Source of the DNA: Opitutaceae bacterium
Lineage (GTDB): Bacteria > Verrucomicrobiota > Verrucomicrobiia > Opitutales > Opitutaceae
NCBI GenBank assembly: GCA_002694885.1
Contig: NZNM01000116.1
Location: 1 to 48,962 of the forward strand
Reading direction: 5' to 3'
Length of the DNA: 48,962 bases
Of this stretch, positions 18,205 to 26,939 are shown one piece after another. Below the pieces are notes generated by a model that saw only the letters and a list, made by a program, of their open reading frames with translations, did no database searches and was not told where the DNA came from. The translations under genes were made by a program, and so were the position numbers. Position 1 is the first letter of the stretch, and each line of letters starts with the position of its first letter.

Positions 18205-19035
18205 ATGTCGAAAGCATCCGATACCGAAACGGACTTGGCGCTGGCTCGAGAAGCTCTGGAATACCATTTTGGAGGAGCACCGAAAATCGGATTGATTTTG
18301 GGTTCGGGGCTCAGCGAATTGGTAGATTTTTTTGAGGAAGCGAAAGAAGCTTCGTACCGTGAGCTTCCCGGTTTTATGCCATCAACCGTCGAGGGTCACA
18401 AAGGCGCCCTTGTTAGGGGAAAGCTGGAGGGGGTTCCGGTCGTTGCCATGGCAGGTCGAAATCATCTCTACGAGGGCCATTCTGCCGCTGCAGTGGTCTT
18501 TCCACTACGGGCTCTGATCCATTGGGGTATCGATTCAGTTGTTATTACCAACGCAGCGGGAGGAATCTCCTCGAACCTCGCAGAGGGCGATTTGATGCTC
18601 ATCTCGGATCATCTCAATTTAACGGGTCGAAATCCCCTAGTCGGCGAAAATGTAGATTCATTGGGACCGCGTTTTCCGGATATGAGCTACGCCTACGATC
18701 CCGAGCTCCGAGAGAAGGCTAAAGAAATAGGCACGAATGGCGGCTTTGATCTTAAGGAAGGAGTGTACGCGAGCAATCTAGGGCCGTCTTACGAGACTCC
18801 GGCCGAAGTAGAGATGCTAGACCGTATGGGGGCAGATGCGGTGGGGATGTCGACCGTCCTAGAAGTGATTGCCGCCCGCCACGCTGGCGCCCGGGTGCTG
18901 GGACTTTCGTGCATTACAAACCTGGCGGCGGGAAAGTCGAAGAACGTTCTTTCTCACGATGACGTTAAGGAAGTGGCCAATCGCGTGAAGGGCCGCATGC
19001 AGCACCTGGTTAGAGAGTTCGTTAAGGCTATTTAG
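18205..19035 (+). CDS. Purine nucleoside phosphorylase, trimeric (PunA-type)
   Basis: The 276-aa cytoplasmic protein has the trimeric PNP signature blocks: ILGSGLSELVD, EGHKGALVRG, AGRNHLYEGHS, TNAAGGIS, GPSYETPAEVEM, ADAVGMSTVLEV and SCITNLAAG. The Asn in ITNLAAG is the residue that binds 6-oxopurines, so inosine, guanosine and their deoxy forms are the expected substrates, giving hypoxanthine or guanine plus (deoxy)ribose 1-phosphate. It feeds the guanine deaminase and xanthine dehydrogenase encoded further right. Length and start are normal. It lies 118 bp after the broken MTAP-like gene, on the same strand. Confidence 0.94.
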   Translation: MSKASDTETDLALAREALEYHFGGAPKIGLILGSGLSELVDFFEEAKEASYRELPGFMPSTVEGHKGALVRGKLEGVPVVAMAGRNHLYEGHSAAAVVFPLRALIHWGIDSVVITNAAGGISSNLAEGDLMLISDHLNLTGRNPLVGENVDSLGPRFPDMSYAYDPELREKAKEIGTNGGFDLKEGVYASNLGPSYETPAEVEMLDRMGADAVGMSTVLEVIAARHAGARVLGLSCITNLAAGKSKNVLSHDDVKEVANRVKGRMQHLVREFVKAI

Positions 19036-19176
19036 CCTGGGCCAAGCTATTGGCTGCTTTACGATATGGGTCGGGCAGGGCTGCCATAAGCGGTACTATT
19101 GCTCCTTTTTTGTCTGGGATTTAGGCTACGCGAAGGGATCCGATTTCCTTTTCTTCTATCGATCCAAAAGGGGCGA

Positions 19177-20913
19177 TTAATTCGAGGTCCTCTTTCCAAA
19201 TACAAACAATATTCCTAAAGCTGTTAGCGGGAAGAGGACGAAAAACCACCAGAGCGGTAGTCCGAAGCCAATTGATAAATAGCCAAAAATCGCCGACAGG
19301 GCCATCACAGTTAGCGCATAGACCACTTGAGTTCTCACATGATCTATATGGTCACAGCCTGAAGCAATAGACGACAATACAGTTGTATCGCTAACTGGAC
19401 TACAGTGGTCCCCGAAAATGGCTCCGTCTAGGATGGCGGCCGCCGTCAGCCAGAAAACTAGATGCGATTCACTATCATAAGCACCCAAGCTATATGCGAG
19501 GGGCAGAATCACCGGGATAAGTATTCCCATGGTGCCAAAACTAGTGCCCGTCGCGAAAGCCATTCCCGAGGCAATGAAAAACGTCACAAGGGGCAGCGTC
19601 CAAACTGGGAGCCGATCGCCTAGAAGAGAGATCAAATACTCGTCAGTATTCAGGCCAGTTGTACAAATCTCCTTCATACTCCAGGCCATGATTAGAATAA
19701 ACGCCGCCATCCGTAGTGTGGGGATCGCTTGCCCGTAGGCCTTTAATGCTTTTCTAGGAGCAAGCACCTTGCTGAAAGCAGCCATCAATATCGCCAATAG
19801 CCCACCGGTCAGGGCGGCCACCGCTAGAATCAGCATCGACCCGGCCTCGCCGTAAACTGGGTTTGTTGCGTAGCCGAACGCCTCACGCCAATCCCTCATA
19901 TCGCCGAAGGAGAATTCCACTCCATCGCCACGCATTCGATACCGACCAATCATCAGAATACCGAAAAAGATAGAGCCAATTACCCAAAAAATCGGTATTG
20001 CCGCGTTGCGAGCCAAGTGTTTCTGGCCGACCTCTGGTTCGAGAGATACATTCTTCTCGCTAACGATCAGTTGGGCTCCTTCCCTAAGTACTTGGCCCGT
20101 CTGATAAGCACGCATTTCCGCTTTGTACATGGGTCCAAAGTCCCGATCGCTAATCGAGGATAAAAATAGGAACACCAGCGTTCCCCAACAATAGAACCGA
20201 AAGGGAACGCATTTGATAAAGATTTCGTAACCACCCTCTTCCAGGCCTAGCTCCCGCGACATCAGGGAAAACAAAAACACTTCGAATGCAATCCACGTGG
20301 AGAGCATCGCTAGCCCAGCAACCGGCGCGGTGGTTGAGTCGACCAAGTATGCCAGCTTCTCTCGGGAAATCTTCCAGCGGTCGGTGAGCTTCCGCATGGT
20401 TGACCCAACCACGACGGTGTTTGAATAGTCATCGAAAAATATGACGAGACCGGACAACATCGTCGCCAACTTGGCGCTGCGGCGACCGCGGGCGACGACA
20501 ACTAGCTTTTCCGCCAATCCGTGAATACCGCCGCTTCGATATATCACATGTATCATTCCAACCAGGGCAAAGAGGAAGACGAAAATGGAGATGTTGAAGC
20601 CATCAAGCAGGTTCTTGATGACAAAGGCATTGATCGCCTTGGGCAGGACGACAAAAGGGTTTAATCCGTATGTCAGGAACGCTCCAGTCAGAAAAGCGGC
20701 GGTGAGGGCCACCACCAGGTTGCGGAAAAACAACGCGCCAGCGACAGCCACGACAGGCGGAAGAACACTGTACCACTGACCATCCAAATCCTGGCCCTCG
20801 AACGTTCTCTGAGGAAGCAAGTAAAAGACAAGGCAGGCTATCCCCACCGAAACCGCAAAACCCAAGAGTCGTGATGGCTTTCTTAAAAGAGCTAGAGAGT
20901 CAAGCATCGGCAA
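19177..20913 (-). CDS. NhaC-type Na+/H+ antiporter family protein
   Basis: The 578-aa protein has about 12 hydrophobic segments and the NhaC-family blocks FFDDYSNTVVVGSTMR and STTAPVAGLAMLSTW in the first half, and FATGTSFGTMGILIPV and AIFGDHCSPVSDTTVL in the second. Family members exchange Na+ for H+ or couple ions to organic acid exchange in the inner membrane. Here it follows the LOG and NCS2 genes on the same strand, after a 188-bp gap. It might recycle sodium used by the symporters, but that is an inference. The ATG at 20913 is used; a second Met is two codons on. Confidence 0.85.
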   Translation of the reverse strand: MPMLDSLALLRKPSRLLGFAVSVGIACLVFYLLPQRTFEGQDLDGQWYSVLPPVVAVAGALFFRNLVVALTAAFLTGAFLTYGLNPFVVLPKAINAFVIKNLLDGFNISIFVFLFALVGMIHVIYRSGGIHGLAEKLVVVARGRRSAKLATMLSGLVIFFDDYSNTVVVGSTMRKLTDRWKISREKLAYLVDSTTAPVAGLAMLSTWIAFEVFLFSLMSRELGLEEGGYEIFIKCVPFRFYCWGTLVFLFLSSISDRDFGPMYKAEMRAYQTGQVLREGAQLIVSEKNVSLEPEVGQKHLARNAAIPIFWVIGSIFFGILMIGRYRMRGDGVEFSFGDMRDWREAFGYATNPVYGEAGSMLILAVAALTGGLLAILMAAFSKVLAPRKALKAYGQAIPTLRMAAFILIMAWSMKEICTTGLNTDEYLISLLGDRLPVWTLPLVTFFIASGMAFATGTSFGTMGILIPVILPLAYSLGAYDSESHLVFWLTAAAILDGAIFGDHCSPVSDTTVLSSIASGCDHIDHVRTQVVYALTVMALSAIFGYLSIGFGLPLWWFFVLFPLTALGILFVFGKRTSN

Positions 20914-21035
20914 TCAGTCGAAAAGATATTCAGAAATCTAAATGGGGGATTGCAAGCCTGAGACTTTGGTCCTGAAGACAACGAAGGATCGTTAACCTGA
21001 TAAGCTCAATCGACACTATCATTGCACTTTGGTCC

Positions 21036-21065
21036 TTGACAGCTTAATCGTATCCATTTTATTAT
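21036..21065 (+). promoter_or_regulatory. Consensus-like sigma-70 promoter facing into a minus-strand gene
   Basis: TTGACA (21036-21041) and TATTAT (21060-21065) are separated by 18 bases. The promoter points rightward, antisense to the LOG gene. No recognised rightward gene follows; a frame of about 50 codons from 21063 shows no family match. It could be fortuitous in an AT-rich gap. Confidence 0.35.
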
Positions 21066-21101
21066 GACATTTTTGCTACTACTCGTTTCAGCACATGATG
21101 C

Positions 21102-22163
21102 CTACCTTTGTTCATTTGAGTGCTTAACGTTTTCAATTAATCCGACCAATTCTGTTTCTACTGTAAAGAGATCCGCATCTTTCCAAGGCTCGAGCAAAAC
21201 GAGAAGACGATCCCAGTAACCGAGAGTGGACCCGGCTATTGGTCGATTGTAGATAATTATGCTCTTGCCTACCATCAACGGGTTTTCCGCAGCTTTTAGT
21301 ATTAGCAAAGCTAACATTTCTTGCACCGTTCCCGCTCCTCCGGGAAATACCACAAACTTGTCAGAGTTCTCGATCATCGCCTCCATCCGAGCGTATATGT
21401 CTGGAGTTAGCCAGAACGAGGAAAGGCCGTCAGGTAATCCTTCCAGCTCTATGATGTGGGGCACGTTGGACCCAGCCACCCATCCGCCTGCCTCGGCAGC
21501 GCCCCTAACCACTTCTCCCATGACACCGGTGGTCCCTGCTCCGGAAACGCAGCCCAGCTTGTTTTCCGCGAGCATTCTACCCAAATCGTATCCTTCAATC
21601 ATATACGAGGGATCTTCCATCGATGCGGAACAAAATACGCAGACATTCGCTTGATAGTCTTCCGGACGCGGGTTGCTAAATGAGTCACTTTGGTTGGCCA
21701 TCAATTTTTCCCTTCCGATATCTGGCAGACCTTCAACTCTGACCTTATCAATGCAGGCCAACACCTCGTCGGGGGAATGGGCGATCATGAGAAATTGTCG
21801 ATAATTCTGCCTGATAGCCCCTACCTCTTGCAAGCCGTCCAGCAGATCGAGCAATGGATCCCACGTGTCGTCAGCGCCCAATATCGCAGTCGCTTTGCCA
21901 AAAAGGTGCGGATCCAAAGTCTGATAGCCAACAAAAATGGATACAGCCTTAAATAGGTCTTCGAGAGAAGCGCCCGGCATGAAAACGAAGGCATCGGATT
22001 CCTGTATTTTACGCTCTATATTCGAAAGCGTTATTCTCTGATCTCCATTCGAATTATAGATATCCCAGCCGTTGGCGAACAAGGTGTATAACATTCGCGC
22101 CCTGGATTTTCGATTGGCGTCATATTCGCCTTCCACCGTTCCTGACAACCTTACAATCGGCAT
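21102..22163 (-). CDS. Tandem LOG-domain protein (predicted nucleotide/nucleoside phosphoribohydrolase)
   Basis: The 353-aa protein has a complete LOG (lysine-decarboxylase-like) domain in its C-terminal half: VCVFCSAS (about 174-181), GCVSGAGTTGVMG and the motif PGGAGTVQE at 274-282, with Arg259 preceding it. The N-terminal half (2-140) follows the same fold pattern, with IQESDAFVFMPGASLEDL aligning to IENSDKFVVFPGGAGTVQE, but has lost the glycine-rich motif. LOG enzymes and PpnN split nucleoside monophosphates into base and ribose 5-phosphate. The gene lies 6 bp after an NCS2-like permease gene on the same strand, supporting a role in purine salvage. The catalytic half looks intact, and the other half may be structural or regulatory. 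Confidence 0.75.
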   Translation of the reverse strand: MPIVRLSGTVEGEYDANRKSRARMLYTLFANGWDIYNSNGDQRITLSNIERKIQESDAFVFMPGASLEDLFKAVSIFVGYQTLDPHLFGKATAILGADDTWDPLLDLLDGLQEVGAIRQNYRQFLMIAHSPDEVLACIDKVRVEGLPDIGREKLMANQSDSFSNPRPEDYQANVCVFCSASMEDPSYMIEGYDLGRMLAENKLGCVSGAGTTGVMGEVVRGAAEAGGWVAGSNVPHIIELEGLPDGLSSFWLTPDIYARMEAMIENSDKFVVFPGGAGTVQEMLALLILKAAENPLMVGKSIIIYNRPIAGSTLGYWDRLLVLLEPWKDADLFTVETELVGLIENVKHSNEQR

Positions 22164-22169
22164 GATCTT

Positions 22170-23756
22170 TCAACTATTCTCCGTTTTTGTTTCTCGAGTC
22201 ATTAAAAATTTGACCATAACCATCAATAATGCGGCAACCAAGTATCCAAATACCCACTCCCAAGCAGGTCCTATAGAGGTCGTGATATCCGAACTTAACA
22301 CCTTAAAGTGATGGACAATGCCTAGAGTCGATAGGCCAGCCGAGGCAATCAGCCAACCAAGGGCCGCTGAAAATTGGCGCTCAATCAAAGCTACCATAAA
22401 ACCGCAGAGCAATATCGATGCATATAGCCAACCTTGTTCCAATACAAATACACCCTCCGCATACAAGTTGCCTCTTTCTGTCAAGTCAGCCAATAATTCG
22501 TAACTGTAAGGCTGATCTGCTTCCCCGAAACCTAGGGTTCCCAGGACACGCTTCACCACCAATGCGCAAAATGCGCCAATACCTGGAATCATCCCAACGA
22601 TTACCGCTGGAGCATGAACCCTGGGAACCGCTTGAAAGGCTTGGGCTCCGATGGTTATTCCGATCCATATTAGAATCGCCATTCCCGCCTCGATCGGAAC
22701 GTATTCGGAAAGGAAGCCAAGCGATCCAGTCAGGCAAAGGGCCGCCATGAGAACTCCGTTGATCAAAGAGTAGCCCGCTCGGGCCCCGATCGCTTTCCAG
22801 CCAGGATGGCCTATGTACAAGGTTGTCGGATACGGAGAACCTAGAATGCCAGCAACGATAGTTCCCAATCCATTTATAGCTAGCGAAGATTTCGGAGGAA
22901 AATCGTCGCCAGAAGCTGATGCCGATTCCAGAGCCTGCATCGAACCAACGACGTTAATCAGCCCCATCGGTACGATCACAGCGGCGAACGACACCATTTG
23001 CTCAATAGAAAGAAAGGCTTCGAATCCAAAGAACCATGGCAAGTGGAGTCCAAAATCGAGGCTGGAGTCAGAGATACCACTGATAGGACTCTCAAGACCC
23101 AACCAGTGGCAGCACCAGGCTATCAGCATTCCAGTAGCCAATACGATCAAGCCGCCCGGAATTCCAAAACGGACCTTGTCGCCTCCGTAATAGAAATACA
23201 AGGAGAGGAAGAGCGTCGGCAACCCTATCAAAGGAAACTCATAAGCCCGGAAAACATAGTCCGCCGCGATGAAGAAAATCCCAATCACACCCAGCGCGCT
23301 AAGCAACGCGGCCCGCGGCGCGACACGTCGAATCAAGGGCACGAAGAAGGAGCCTATCAGCTCAATTATGCCGGATCCCAGACAAGCGAGGATACCAGCT
23401 ATCCATGCAAGATGGTTAGCCTCTTCTTCGCTGGCTCCATTACTCAAAGCGATCTGCTGAGCTGGGAGCATAACATAGAAAGTGTAGAAGAAGATAGGCA
23501 GTAGATTAATTCCGTAAGGCAAGGCGCAGACATCATCGCGACCCAGGCGCGTGGCGAGCGAGCGAGCCTGCCAAGCATAGTACAAATTTCCAAACAGCAG
23601 CCCCATGGCCATCCCCGGTAAAACCCGAGTGGCGATCATCTCAGTCGAGAAGCCCAGGACCGTCTGGGAGAGGCTAATGATGAGCAGGAAATTGATTAGG
23701 TTGTTTAGGCCCAATCCGAAAAAACCGTCCCAATCTCCTTTCTCTATCCACTTCAT
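22170..23756 (-). CDS. NCS2/AzgA-like nucleobase permease (first paralogue)
   Basis: A polytopic membrane protein (about 12 spans) with NCS2/AzgA-like features: an N-terminal GDWDGFFGLGLNNLINF, ALPYGINLLPIFF, the repeated GSPYPTTLYIGHPGWKAIGARAGYS region, and EAGMAILIWIGI. It should import a purine base across the inner membrane by ion symport. The ATG at 23756 is chosen because the protein then begins MKWIEKGDWDGFF, matching the start of its divergent paralogue (MKRFVRGDLDGFF); an in-frame upstream start at 23804 adds unrelated residues. It is followed by the LOG gene after 6 bp. The ligand is unknown, but the neighbourhood points to a purine base. Confidence 0.82.
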   Translation of the reverse strand: MKWIEKGDWDGFFGLGLNNLINFLLIISLSQTVLGFSTEMIATRVLPGMAMGLLFGNLYYAWQARSLATRLGRDDVCALPYGINLLPIFFYTFYVMLPAQQIALSNGASEEEANHLAWIAGILACLGSGIIELIGSFFVPLIRRVAPRAALLSALGVIGIFFIAADYVFRAYEFPLIGLPTLFLSLYFYYGGDKVRFGIPGGLIVLATGMLIAWCCHWLGLESPISGISDSSLDFGLHLPWFFGFEAFLSIEQMVSFAAVIVPMGLINVVGSMQALESASASGDDFPPKSSLAINGLGTIVAGILGSPYPTTLYIGHPGWKAIGARAGYSLINGVLMAALCLTGSLGFLSEYVPIEAGMAILIWIGITIGAQAFQAVPRVHAPAVIVGMIPGIGAFCALVVKRVLGTLGFGEADQPYSYELLADLTERGNLYAEGVFVLEQGWLYASILLCGFMVALIERQFSAALGWLIASAGLSTLGIVHHFKVLSSDITTSIGPAWEWVFGYLVAALLMVMVKFLMTRETKTENS

Positions 23757-23891
23757 CCGACCGCGGATAAGCAAGGTTCGGACCAACTTTCCCGTTACGA
23801 TCAATTCGGCCGGAGAAGTTCATTTGCAGCCCCGATGGCTCCGGAAACCTCAATCCAATTTCTCAACTTCGCCTCACAACAGTCCTGAGCG

Positions 23892-23909
23892 CGGAACTTG
23901 CTTGTTCCG
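23892..23909. promoter_or_regulatory. Palindrome just upstream of the second permease gene
   Basis: CGGAAC-TTGCTT-GTTCCG is a perfect 6-base inverted repeat ending 5 bases before the GTG start at 23915, in the 158-bp gap between two divergent permease genes. It could be an operator or block translation as an mRNA hairpin. No regulator gene is visible to test this. Confidence 0.35.
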
Positions 23910-23914
23910 GCGGC

Positions 23915-25504
23915 GTGAAACGTTTCGTACGAGGAGACCTTGATGGGTTCTTTGCTCTTGGGTTGGACAACATGGTGATGCTCATCCTCATGAGCAACCT
24001 ATGCCAAGGATTCTTGGGCTTTTCGTCAGAGCTGTTCTTCGGAAAAATCCTTCCCGCGACGGCGGTTGGCCTTGCTATCGGAAATGTCTACTATTGGCGG
24101 CAGGCCCTCAGCCTAGCGGAACGCGAGAAACGCCAAGATGTCTGCGCCCTCCCTTACGGGACGAGCATCCTCACCATAATCGCATTTGTTTTCCTGGCTA
24201 TGTTTCCTGCTCAGCAGTTGGCTCTCGCGGATGGATTGAGCAAAGAAGAAGCCGATCTCGTCGCTTGGCGAGCAGGACTGCTTGCCTGCTTCGGCTCGGG
24301 ACTTATCGAATTCTTCGGATCCTTCATCGTATACAGGCTTCGAGACTTCACCCCTCGGGCTGCATTGCTCTCTACTCTAGCGGGTATTGGCTTCGCCTTT
24401 ATCTCGCTAGACTTCGTCTTTCGCAGCTACGCTTTCCCGCTAATCGGAATCACAACGCTCGGCCTGACTATCATTATCTACTATGGCGGCGTTCGCCTCA
24501 AATTAGGCCTGCCAGCCGGATTCGTCGCTCTCCTTATCGGAACGGCGATCGCTTGGGTACTCGTCTTTGCCGGAGAGCCAAGCGTTGTTGCGAAGGCCCC
24601 ACTCCAGATCAACCACTTAGGAATCTACGTGCCTATTCCTCTGTTCAAAGATCTTTGGGCAGCCTTCGAAATGGCTCCTCGCCTGATGCCCGTCCTAGCC
24701 CCTCTTGGCATTATACACCTCGTTCTTTCGCTGCAAATTATTGAGTCAGCGGACGCGGCTGGCGATCGCTTCCCAGCCCGGTCTTCTCTTGCGATAAACG
24801 GCGCGGGAACCTTGGCCGCTTCGCTCTTCGGCTCTCCTTTTCCCACATCGCTTTACATCGGACATCCCGGCTGGAAAGCCCTCGGAGCTAGGGCCGGTTA
24901 TTCCCTCTTGAACGCGATTTTCATCGGGGCCGTTTGCCTCTCAGGGACCGCAAGCATCATCTTTTATTTCATCCCGGTTGAAGCAGGAATGGCTATTCTC
25001 ATTTGGATCGGAGTTTCAATGATGTCTCAGGCGTTTGAAACAACTCCAAAAAAGCACGTACCCGCTATAGTGTTTGGTATAATACCTGTCGTCGGAGCCT
25101 ATGGAGCGCTCATTTTGAAGCACGGCCTAGCGACCGCCGGCACCGTCGCGGAAACGAGCTTTTTCAACGAAGCCACCCTCAGCGTGATGGAGGCAAGTCG
25201 AACCTTTTTCGGAACAGGGGCTTTCGCGATTGAGCAAGGCTACGTGTACACATCCATCATTTTGTCAGCCGCCACCGTTTTTATAATCGAAAAGAGATTC
25301 CGGCAGGCCGCGCTTTGGTTTTTGGCTGGCGCTATCGGCTCAGCAACCGGACTTATGCACCAATACGAACTTACATTTGCTGATTCCGTTTCCAGGCTCG
25401 ATTTCGAGTTTAACCAGTGGTTTTGGTCCTATCTCACTATCTTCGCTCTCCTCTGGGTAATCCCATACATAACCGTAGACGCAGAATCTGAACGCCACCC
25501 ATGA
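23915..25504 (+). CDS. NCS2/AzgA-like nucleobase permease (second paralogue)
   Basis: The 529-aa polytopic protein is clearly homologous to its divergent neighbour. Shared blocks are GDLDGFFALGLDN, CALPYGTSIL, FPARSSLAINGAGT, FGSPFPTSLYIGHPGWKALGARAGYS and EAGMAILIWIGVSMMSQAF. It probably imports a purine base or related compound. The start is a GTG at 23915, supported by the matching N-terminus of the paralogue. Its end overlaps the adenosine deaminase gene by 4 bases (ATGA), so the two are co-translated, which suggests that its ligand or a product relates to adenine/adenosine use. The duplication likely allows different substrates or affinities. Confidence 0.82.
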   Translation: MKRFVRGDLDGFFALGLDNMVMLILMSNLCQGFLGFSSELFFGKILPATAVGLAIGNVYYWRQALSLAEREKRQDVCALPYGTSILTIIAFVFLAMFPAQQLALADGLSKEEADLVAWRAGLLACFGSGLIEFFGSFIVYRLRDFTPRAALLSTLAGIGFAFISLDFVFRSYAFPLIGITTLGLTIIIYYGGVRLKLGLPAGFVALLIGTAIAWVLVFAGEPSVVAKAPLQINHLGIYVPIPLFKDLWAAFEMAPRLMPVLAPLGIIHLVLSLQIIESADAAGDRFPARSSLAINGAGTLAASLFGSPFPTSLYIGHPGWKALGARAGYSLLNAIFIGAVCLSGTASIIFYFIPVEAGMAILIWIGVSMMSQAFETTPKKHVPAIVFGIIPVVGAYGALILKHGLATAGTVAETSFFNEATLSVMEASRTFFGTGAFAIEQGYVYTSIILSAATVFIIEKRFRQAALWFLAGAIGSATGLMHQYELTFADSVSRLDFEFNQWFWSYLTIFALLWVIPYITVDAESERHP

Positions 25505-26511
25505 CCCGCAACTCCGAACTTCAAGACTTTCTAAAGTCGCTCCCAAAAGCGGAGCACCATATTCATATCGAGGGATCATGCCCTTGGGATATCATGGGGC
25601 GGACCGATCCCCAACAGTTCGATACACCTCCTCCGTCGTGGGCTGACGACTACCGATTCGAAACCTTCGACGACTTCGAGCAGTTGATCTTCAAATATGT
25701 TGTTCCCTGGATGATAAGCCCGGAACGTTATGCCCAGACGGTCGAAGAGCTCTTCAAGGTTCGACGAGAAGAGAATCTTCGATATATCGAATTCAGTTTT
25801 GCCGGTATTGCCCTAGAGTTTACGGGTCTCTCCGCCCGCGAAATCGCCCAAGCAATTAAGGAGGCCGTGCCACAGGATATGGAAGCACGACTCTACATCG
25901 GGCTACATCATGCGGGGTTCTCTAGCAACCAAGATCACCACCTAACCGAGATTCTAGACACGCCGCAAATCGATGGAATCGACTTGCATGGACCCGAGGA
26001 ATTTCCTCTTGAAGATTGGTCAAAAGACTTCTGGAAAGCGGCCAAGTCAGCCGGCAAAACGTTAAAGGCCCACGCCGGTGAGCTATCGGGACCAAGCGCG
26101 GTCCGAGAAGTGATTGAAGACCTTGGAGTAACCAAAATACAACATGGAATCAGGGCGATCGAAGATCCCAGCGTTATGGATCTCGCGGCACAAATCGGAG
26201 CGAGTTTCGACATTTGCCCGATAAGCAATGTGAAACTTCAGAATGTGCCCGACATTTCGTTGCACCCAGTGCTGAAATTGGAAGACGCGGGAATTCCTTG
26301 CACATTGAATACAGACGATCCTTTCATTTTCGGTAACACTTTAACAGACGAATATCTAGCCGTCGCGGAAGGTTTGCATACTTCGCCTATACAACTTGCC
26401 CAATTCGCTCGAAATAGCTTCACAACCGCCGATTTGCCCGAGTCTTCCAAACTAGAGGCAATCGCTGAAATAGACTCCCTTCTAGAAATCCACCTGGCAG
26501 CCATGGACTAA
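25501..26511 (+). CDS. Adenosine deaminase family protein
   Basis: The 336-aa amidohydrolase has the ADA metal and catalytic motifs: HIHIEGS (His20 and His22), KAHAGE, QHGIRAIEDP with the zinc His, CPISNVKL and NTDDPFIFG with the Asp pair. It should convert adenosine (or deoxyadenosine) to inosine in the cytoplasm; adenine as a substrate is a less likely alternative. It starts inside the stop of the NCS2-like permease gene (4-base overlap). A second, more distant paralogue is encoded at 45821-46834. Confidence 0.92.
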   Translation: MTRNSELQDFLKSLPKAEHHIHIEGSCPWDIMGRTDPQQFDTPPPSWADDYRFETFDDFEQLIFKYVVPWMISPERYAQTVEELFKVRREENLRYIEFSFAGIALEFTGLSAREIAQAIKEAVPQDMEARLYIGLHHAGFSSNQDHHLTEILDTPQIDGIDLHGPEEFPLEDWSKDFWKAAKSAGKTLKAHAGELSGPSAVREVIEDLGVTKIQHGIRAIEDPSVMDLAAQIGASFDICPISNVKLQNVPDISLHPVLKLEDAGIPCTLNTDDPFIFGNTLTDEYLAVAEGLHTSPIQLAQFARNSFTTADLPESSKLEAIAEIDSLLEIHLAAMD

Positions 26512-26536
26512 TCAAGTCCGACCAAATTAAGAGCGA

Positions 26537-26935
26537 TTAAAACCCCTTAATCCATATGTCCCAACCGCATTCGTGAGCATCTCGCAACTCTTGTTTGGAA
26601 AAACCCGTATGCGGCAGTTCTACACAGCGCTCTCCTGACCGTTCCTCAAAGAATTCCACTTCCTCCCTGGAAACCTCGCCATCGCTGTTCCATTCCCAAG
26701 GATAAGCAAGCCTTCAGTCAGTTGCCACCTCATCAAAAAGGCCCACCATCCGCCACTCGATGCCATTCATTTCACTTACTATCTCGATCCTACCGCCAAC
26801 AATCGGATCGATTGTAAGGCTCTTGGCGGGCAGGATCACCGATTCGCTGGATGTCCAAGCGGTATAGATGGTGTCCACCGTAAAGGGGCAGGAATAGGAC
26901 TTCTCGACAGCATACATTTCGGAGAGCGTTAGCAA
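26537..26935 (-). pseudogene. SRPBCC (AHSA1-type) protein interrupted by one in-frame TGA
   Basis: Reading from the ATG at 26935, the frame encodes AVEKSYSCPFTVDTIYTAW and LTIDPIVGGRIEI, the start of an AHSA1-type SRPBCC domain, and meets a TGA at about 26714-26716. The same frame then continues as RLAYPWEWNSDGEVSREEV, VELPHTGFSKQELRDAH and GWDIWIKGF to the TAA at 26537. Only one codon needs to change to restore about 132 aa, the normal domain length. Function of the family: ligand binding or stress-related, not specific. It follows the MTAN-like gene after 4 bp on the same strand. Confidence 0.8.
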
Positions 26936-26939
26936 ATAT

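Noticed and set aside
24001-24744. A 247-codon plus-strand frame inside the second permease gene
   Set aside because: It is Arg/Ser-rich, matches no family and is fully inside a clear permease in another frame.
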